NCBI GenBank assembly: GCA_023392285.1
Contig: JAEVZK010000005.1
Location: forward strand, 1-46,175
Direction of reading: 5' to 3'
DNA: 46,175 nucleotides
Source: Armatimonadota bacterium
GTDB lineage: Bacteria; Armatimonadota; Fimbriimonadia; Fimbriimonadales; Fimbriimonadaceae
The translations under genes and the position numbers were made by a program. A model generated the notes under the pieces. That model worked only from the letters and a program-made list of their open reading frames with translations. It was not told where the DNA came from and searched no databases. Numbering within the stretch: the first letter of the stretch is position 1; every line of letters starts with the position of its first letter. Below, piece by piece: positions 41,562-46,175 of the stretch.

Positions 41562-44500
41562 CCTCCCGTCACCCGAACCTTATCGGCATTGCTATGTCCG
41601 CGCATTGTCGGCCGTCGCAGGTATTCCGCCTGCGCGGGCAGAACTGTTAGCACTCCCTCTGACTCTGCACGAATGTAATAGACGAACGTTTGGGGAGCTC
41701 CGCTGTTCTCCAAGTAGTGGATCACCGCCCCATCTCGTACCTCTTCCCTACCCCAAGAACCCGACTCACTTTCGGTGAACTCGAAGCCAGAAGGCAGGGG
41801 TTCAACAACCCGCATTCCATCCGGAATGCTGTCGCCCCAGGCAATCACCGTACAACGGACCGCCTCGCCCGCCTTGACTTCGCGGGCCAATTCCACCCAC
41901 ACGCCAGCTTCATTCTGCACTTCGAATCGCCGAAGGACACGCACTCCTTTCGTCGTTTCCGAAAGCTCGGGCCGAAAGACATTTGCCTCGATCGTGTAAA
42001 AAACTTCCCCCTGTCCCGTGCGGGTGAACTCGATTCGGTTCTCGCCTGTCTTGAGCAAATCTCTCGGCACCGTCGCCAGAACCACGTCTCCGATCTTTGC
42101 CTTTGTCGTCTCAACCTGCTGCCCGTTTACGGCGATGGTAGTCGGGCCAATTTCGCGAGCGTCGGGATGTTTGGCAGAATAAGCAATCAGGGCACGGGCG
42201 ATCGCGATGTCCTCGTCATCTGATCTCCAGCCGGTGTTGTCAGGATTGATCAAATAGCGAGCGAACCGAGCCTGCAGCTCCGGATTCGTGTCGAGCGAAA
42301 CAAGCGTCACCAAAGCCTGCGCGGTCGTTTCGACCGAAGAGGCTGCCCAACCGACGCCGTCACCAGAAGGCACGTAAGCTTCGCTAGGTCCGTCGGAAAT
42401 ATCCTTCAGAACTCCGTTCAACAAGGTTTCCGCGGATTGCTGATGCCCAGTCGTGGCAAGCGCCTCTCCCAGCTTAAGACGCGCATAAGGAGACATTCCT
42501 TTGCCGACTCGGAGAACTTCAGCTGCAGAATCTTGTGCCTTTGGGGCACCGCTCTTAAGCATTGCCGAGGCCAGAAGGGCGCGATGCTCCCACAAGTTTG
42601 TTTGGTTAAAGCGCTCCTGAGCGGCAATTTTTGCGCTTTCAAAAAGCCCTTCGTAAACGTTGAAGCCGGACTTCTTCGCCAGAGACAAGGCGTCTAGAAC
42701 CTTCGCCGTGACCTCAGAGTCCACCTGAGAGCGTTCCCACCATCCCCATCCTGAAGATTGCTGAGTTCGCGAAAGATAGGCGAGGTCTTCAACGACTACC
42801 TTATCTCGCGCTCGCAACTGTAGCAGAGATGCCGCAACTAATTGATTGGCTGCTTGTGGAGTTGAATATCGCCCACCCGTTAAGAGGCGAGCGGCGGAAG
42901 ACTTTCCTTCCGCACCGGAGCCTCCGCTAATCCGGATAGCGACCTTTGAGGCCGGTTCGATCCGATCCGAAGAAAGCGAGAGTGCGGCGACTGCAGATTT
43001 GGCAACCACCCCGCCAACGATGATTCGTTCGCTGATGCCGGCTGGAACGATCGGGAAGGACACCTGTAGCGCATCCGAATATTCCTCACGCTCCACGCCC
43101 GCGTCCTTGACGACGACTTGTCCAGTGAGAGTGGCCCGGCCATTGGGGGGCAGCTTCGATGAATCCAATTCCCAGGTAACGGTCTTTTGCGACTTAGAGG
43201 CCACTTCCACGCTCCTGGCATTCCCACTGTCCACGTCAACTCCATCCGACTGCAGGGAGACGTCGAAGATGTGAGTCTCATCCGATCGATTATCGATGGT
43301 TCCTATAACCACCAACTTGTCACCTTGCACCATCTGCCGCGGAGTTGCGAGTCGGAGCATGACCGGGCGATTTGCTAACACGTTCGTGGTGGAGACTCCG
43401 ACGGCGGTATCCATGGTTACAGCGCGAGCCGTTGCTCGCCACGACGTCAGGTTTCCTGGCACCTCGTACTCAAACTTGGCATCTCCTGCGCGGTCCGTCG
43501 TGACGACCGCGTTCCAAAAAGCTGTGTCTTCAAACCGTTGTCGAAGCGGTGCCACCGTATCGACTCGCTGGTAGGCTCCGCCCGAGAGTTCTTCTGGCGC
43601 CGACGCGTAGGTGACCACGGCATTGCCCCGAAGGCCCCAATAAAGCTGGTAAGGGTCCGGGGTCACGTCTGGACTCAGCGCGTAGATCGACTCGTCCACT
43701 ACCGCCACCGCGATTTCAGCGGACACGGGCTTTCCTTTTGAGTCGGTTGCGTGGAGCTTGTAGAACGCCTTGTCACCGGGATGATACGCCGTTCGCTCCG
43801 GTGTAATCGAGATCTTCAAGTGCTTGGAGGGGTCGGGGACAGGCATCGAGACCGAGCCTGAAAGCCTAGAACCTTTCACCCATTGATCCACTGAGACATA
43901 CGCGTTGGGAGAAAATTTGGTCGATGCCTTAAACGGAACCGTTTGAGAACTTTTCACCTCATTCAGCACTCGATATTCCCAGATATCCCCACCTTCCAGA
44001 GTAACCAGCACCGGCAACTTGGGCGTGTTGGCAATCACGATCGCCTTTGCCGTCTCACCTGGCTGGTACATCTTTCGATCCAGTTTAATGTCAATGGACG
44101 GCTGAGGCTTCTCCTTCGTGATCCGGAAGTTGCCATAAACATACACCTCTGTGGAGGCTCGCGAGATGCGGCCTGCAGCATCCTTGACAACGGCCTCGAT
44201 TTCGAACGAACCTTCCTCCTTAGCCGGGAGTGTCGCCCTAAACTTTCCTGATCCGGGCACTTTGATGGTCGTCGATTCCAGAATCACCGTCGCGTATTCC
44301 TGCTTCTTCTCGTTGTAAACCTGCTTCGACATCGTGAGCTTGACAACGGCGGGCACCGGTTTCCCATCTAGGTCCACAGTTCGAATGGCAATTGGAATGA
44401 GGCTTCCCAAGGTCGCGTAATTCAGCTCCGGCGCTATCGCCACGCGAATCGCTGCGGCATATGCCGGTACGGACGATCCGGCCTGTACGATCCGGCGTGA

Positions 44501-45811
44501 GGAGTCGGTTACCGATAACGTGATCGTATAGGTTGAATCGGGGGCCGCCTTGTCAGCCGGAATCTTGATGATCAGCTTTCCATCGTTATCCGTGTAAGCA
44601 GTATCGGAAGCAACGAATGGGCTTTCACCGTAGGTGTCGCGCGCATACAGATTCCCGTCGCCACCATAGAAATATTGATCTTCCGAGCTGTAGAACGAGA
44701 ATCCCAGAGGAGATCGGCGAACCGTGTATTGCACCGCAGCCTGTGGAACCGGGGCACCGAAATAATATTGGGCGTCGACTAAGAATTCAATCGTGTCTCC
44801 TGCCATGTAGCGCTTGGCAACCGGCTTGACGTCGACCTTGAACTCAGGCTTTCGGTATTCAGCCACCGTGAGGGTTTGGTATGCAGATTCTTTGGCTCTT
44901 GTAAGAACTAGCGTGTAAGCGCCGGTTGCCGCTTCAGAAGGAATTTCAAACTGCCCGTTGACGGTTCCGAAACCGTCCGATCGCACCGTAAGCTCATCGA
45001 TTAAATTGTCTTTGGAGTCGCGCAAGCCGACCTTCCAATCTTCGCCTGCGGCGACGCGATAGACTTGGCCGAAGGTGCGCCGAAGGATTGACTTGAAATA
45101 GATGATCTGGCCAGGACGATAAATCGGCCGATCTGTCTGGAAATGAGCGACAAGCCGACCATCGGGATCTTGAGCGCCAGTGGACAGGCCCGCCATATCG
45201 TCGCCCTTGGTGATCACAACCATTTCCTGGCCTGGCACAGCGGCCGTGAGCACGGCACCGTCTCGGCCAGTGCGGTAGGCGGTCTTTGCCGAGCCACGCG
45301 GATAGATGTTGACCTGCGCGCCGTCGACCGTTCCGCCAGTCAAAGCATTGGTCACCCAGTACAACGCGTGTCTAGGCGATAGCTTCGCAATGACTGCCAA
45401 GTGAGTCACGTTCACGACCTTCCAACTCGTGATCCCCTTGGCACCGACGGAAACCTTATAAACTCCCGGCTTGAGCTTAGGAAGGTTTATTTGCCGGCTG
45501 TAATAGGTGTTAGCCTGCCCGGGGTTCGGCTTTTGATTTGGAGCGGCAACGCGTACATCCCATTGAGCGGTGGGACGAGCACTGATCGGAGCCGGTTCTC
45601 GCCTCTTGTCTTCTGGCGTACTCAGCCATTTCTCACCATCGATTGGGAAAGCTGCCACATGCACTGAGGGTAAGTCTCGAGTATTGATGCTCAGCTGGAT
45701 TTTGGAACTGGGAGCCACGTCCTTTGCAACCCAAAGGGAAATCGTCGGTTTTTGCTGAGCAACTGCAAAACAGGTAAGCACCAGGAGGAAAGAAAGAAGA
45801 ACGCTTCGCAT
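41558..45811 (-). CDS. Alpha-2-macroglobulin family protein without thioester motif
   Basis: A 1417-residue exported protein with a signal peptide (RSVLLSFLLVLTCFAVAQ). Successive MG domains run through the N-terminal two thirds: FQTDRPIYRPGQIIYFKSIL, then DRKMYQPGETAKAIV and ERTAYHPGDKAFYKL. The bait-region neighbour VAVVDESIYALSPD follows, then the A2M signature FWNAVVTTDRAGDAKFEYEV with PGNLTSWRATARAV. The helical TED part keeps GWGWWERSQVDSEVTAKVLD, but the CxEQ thioester (usually GCxEQ) is replaced by GGRYSTPQAANQL (about residue 985). It therefore cannot trap proteases covalently. Bacterial A2Ms are thought to guard the periplasm against foreign proteases. It starts 3 nt after the AMMECR1 gene and overlaps the deacetylase. 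Confidence 0.92.
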   Translation of the reverse strand: MRSVLLSFLLVLTCFAVAQQKPTISLWVAKDVAPSSKIQLSINTRDLPSVHVAAFPIDGEKWLSTPEDKRREPAPISARPTAQWDVRVAAPNQKPNPGQANTYYSRQINLPKLKPGVYKVSVGAKGITSWKVVNVTHLAVIAKLSPRHALYWVTNALTGGTVDGAQVNIYPRGSAKTAYRTGRDGAVLTAAVPGQEMVVITKGDDMAGLSTGAQDPDGRLVAHFQTDRPIYRPGQIIYFKSILRRTFGQVYRVAAGEDWKVGLRDSKDNLIDELTVRSDGFGTVNGQFEIPSEAATGAYTLVLTRAKESAYQTLTVAEYRKPEFKVDVKPVAKRYMAGDTIEFLVDAQYYFGAPVPQAAVQYTVRRSPLGFSFYSSEDQYFYGGDGNLYARDTYGESPFVASDTAYTDNDGKLIIKIPADKAAPDSTYTITLSVTDSSRRIVQAGSSVPAYAAAIRVAIAPELNYATLGSLIPIAIRTVDLDGKPVPAVVKLTMSKQVYNEKKQEYATVILESTTIKVPGSGKFRATLPAKEEGSFEIEAVVKDAAGRISRASTEVYVYGNFRITKEKPQPSIDIKLDRKMYQPGETAKAIVIANTPKLPVLVTLEGGDIWEYRVLNEVKSSQTVPFKASTKFSPNAYVSVDQWVKGSRLSGSVSMPVPDPSKHLKISITPERTAYHPGDKAFYKLHATDSKGKPVSAEIAVAVVDESIYALSPDVTPDPYQLYWGLRGNAVVTYASAPEELSGGAYQRVDTVAPLRQRFEDTAFWNAVVTTDRAGDAKFEYEVPGNLTSWRATARAVTMDTAVGVSTTNVLANRPVMLRLATPRQMVQGDKLVVIGTIDNRSDETHIFDVSLQSDGVDVDSGNARSVEVASKSQKTVTWELDSSKLPPNGRATLTGQVVVKDAGVEREEYSDALQVSFPIVPAGISERIIVGGVVAKSAVAALSLSSDRIEPASKVAIRISGGSGAEGKSSAARLLTGGRYSTPQAANQLVAASLLQLRARDKVVVEDLAYLSRTQQSSGWGWWERSQVDSEVTAKVLDALSLAKKSGFNVYEGLFESAKIAAQERFNQTNLWEHRALLASAMLKSGAPKAQDSAAEVLRVGKGMSPYARLKLGEALATTGHQQSAETLLNGVLKDISDGPSEAYVPSGDGVGWAASSVETTAQALVTLVSLDTNPELQARFARYLINPDNTGWRSDDEDIAIARALIAYSAKHPDAREIGPTTIAVNGQQVETTKAKIGDVVLATVPRDLLKTGENRIEFTRTGQGEVFYTIEANVFRPELSETTKGVRVLRRFEVQNEAGVWVELAREVKAGEAVRCTVIAWGDSIPDGMRVVEPLPSGFEFTESESGSWGREEVRDGAVIHYLENSGAPQTFVYYIRAESEGVLTVLPAQAEYLRRPTMRGHSNADKVRVTGG

Positions 45812-45814
45812 AAA

Positions 45815-46175
45815 TTAGCCTTTGAATCGGGACGCCTTGAGCAAGAACAAGGCGACGCTCGCACCGGGAGAGACCCCCGCCTTACGAAAAGCCCAATCCA
45901 GCCGGACATTTGGGTCTTTGCCCTCCCAAGGGAGCACAACTCCAAACCGGTTGCCAGATTGAAGCACCAGCCCATCGTCCGGTCTAAGAGTCGACACGTC
46001 GGAGATCGGAACTTGCGATTCGACGACTGTCACAGTCACGAGAAATTTCGACAATTCCGACCGAAGAAGTGGCCGGTAGCGCGGGTCGTGAGCTGCGGCA
46101 CCCCTTGCAGCGAGGGCGACTTCCTCTTCGAGAGATTTCGTCCGTACTTGCAGCGAACCGCGACATCCTCGAATA
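45815..46175 (-). CDS. AMMECR1-domain protein (5' end outside window)
   Basis: The frame is open from the window end. The translation reads IRGCRGSLQVRTKSLEEEVA, then RGAAAHDPRYRPLLRSEL, VTVTVVESQVPISD and GLVLQSGNRFGVVLPWEG followed by WAFRKAGV. This is the AMMECR1 fold: the RGC-x-G-(T/S)-(F/L) motif, DPRY-x-PL, EL and the KAG(V/L) near the end. A TTG at 46054 is an in-frame codon inside the domain, not the start. AMMECR1 proteins are widespread and often linked to Memo-like proteins and a radical SAM enzyme, none of which is visible here. It is first in an operon with A2M (3-nt gap) and the Trx/deacetylase. Confidence 0.85.
   Translation of the reverse strand, partial: IRGCRGSLQVRTKSLEEEVALAARGAAAHDPRYRPLLRSELSKFLVTVTVVESQVPISDVSTLRPDDGLVLQSGNRFGVVLPWEGKDPNVRLDWAFRKAGVSPGASVALFLLKASRFKG

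Overview
The window looks like a stretch of chromosome from a free-living, diderm, mid-GC bacterium. My best guess is Armatimonadota, possibly a Fimbriimonas relative. The support is a HAF-repeat protein with a PEP-CTERM sorting tail, several signal-peptide and lipoprotein genes, an outer-membrane-barrel-like protein, folate-dependent TrmFO, a 23S-5S unit with no linked 16S, and many genes whose start codon lies 5-7 nt after a TANNNT -10 element (leaderless starts) mixed with genes that have good Shine-Dalgarno sites. The phylum is inference; the 23S sequence in the window would settle it. I see no IS element, prophage, integrase or CRISPR array.

Layout. 1-3656: a PAS-PAS-GGDEF diguanylate cyclase (open at the window edge), msrA, a stand-alone C-terminal half of UvrA and a small coiled-coil protein. 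3657-9796: a Tat-exported metallophosphoesterase, a NAGPA-type phosphodiester glycosidase, the HAF/PEP-CTERM protein, leuB coupled to a glycosyltransferase, and two small proteins. 9820-14135: trmFO, two divergent TauE/SafE permeases (one half-size), an S1/P1 nuclease and a zinc-ribbon membrane protein. 14246-17643: a 23S-5S rRNA unit on the minus strand with its own promoter, boxA-like site, processing stem and terminator. 17763-21239 (minus): DinB-like protein, transaldolase, a CAU tRNA, glyQ, and an ECF sigma/anti-sigma pair. 21346-26013: leuD, a DUF192 lipoprotein, a beta-propeller-like protein, a DUF1328 membrane peptide and a DUF2089/DUF4097 pair. 26014-27672: glnA behind a structured leader.

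27700-34284 is a minus-strand block: ALDH-like protein, DUF1844, an unknown helical protein, a double GNAT, two Gfo/Idh/MocA dehydrogenases around a small lipoprotein, and an orphan HlyD-like adaptor. Spacing suggests the genes from the ALDH to the second dehydrogenase are largely co-transcribed. 34407-37085 encodes a membrane GAF-GGDEF-HD-GYP protein. 37128-38675 encodes the most unusual protein here: a homologue of archaeal-type class I lysyl-tRNA synthetase whose HIGH and KMSKS motifs are both degraded. It sits behind a perfect 13-bp inverted repeat that ends on its own ATG. The right end holds a barrel-like protein, a small secreted protein, an EamA transporter, and a minus-strand operon of AMMECR1 (cut by the window end), alpha-2-macroglobulin without a thioester motif, and a thioredoxin-like/polysaccharide-deacetylase fusion.

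Limits: all family assignments come from reading motifs by eye; no search or folding was run. Start codons were moved where an SD site, a -10 element or family N-termini argued for it, and this is stated in each entry.
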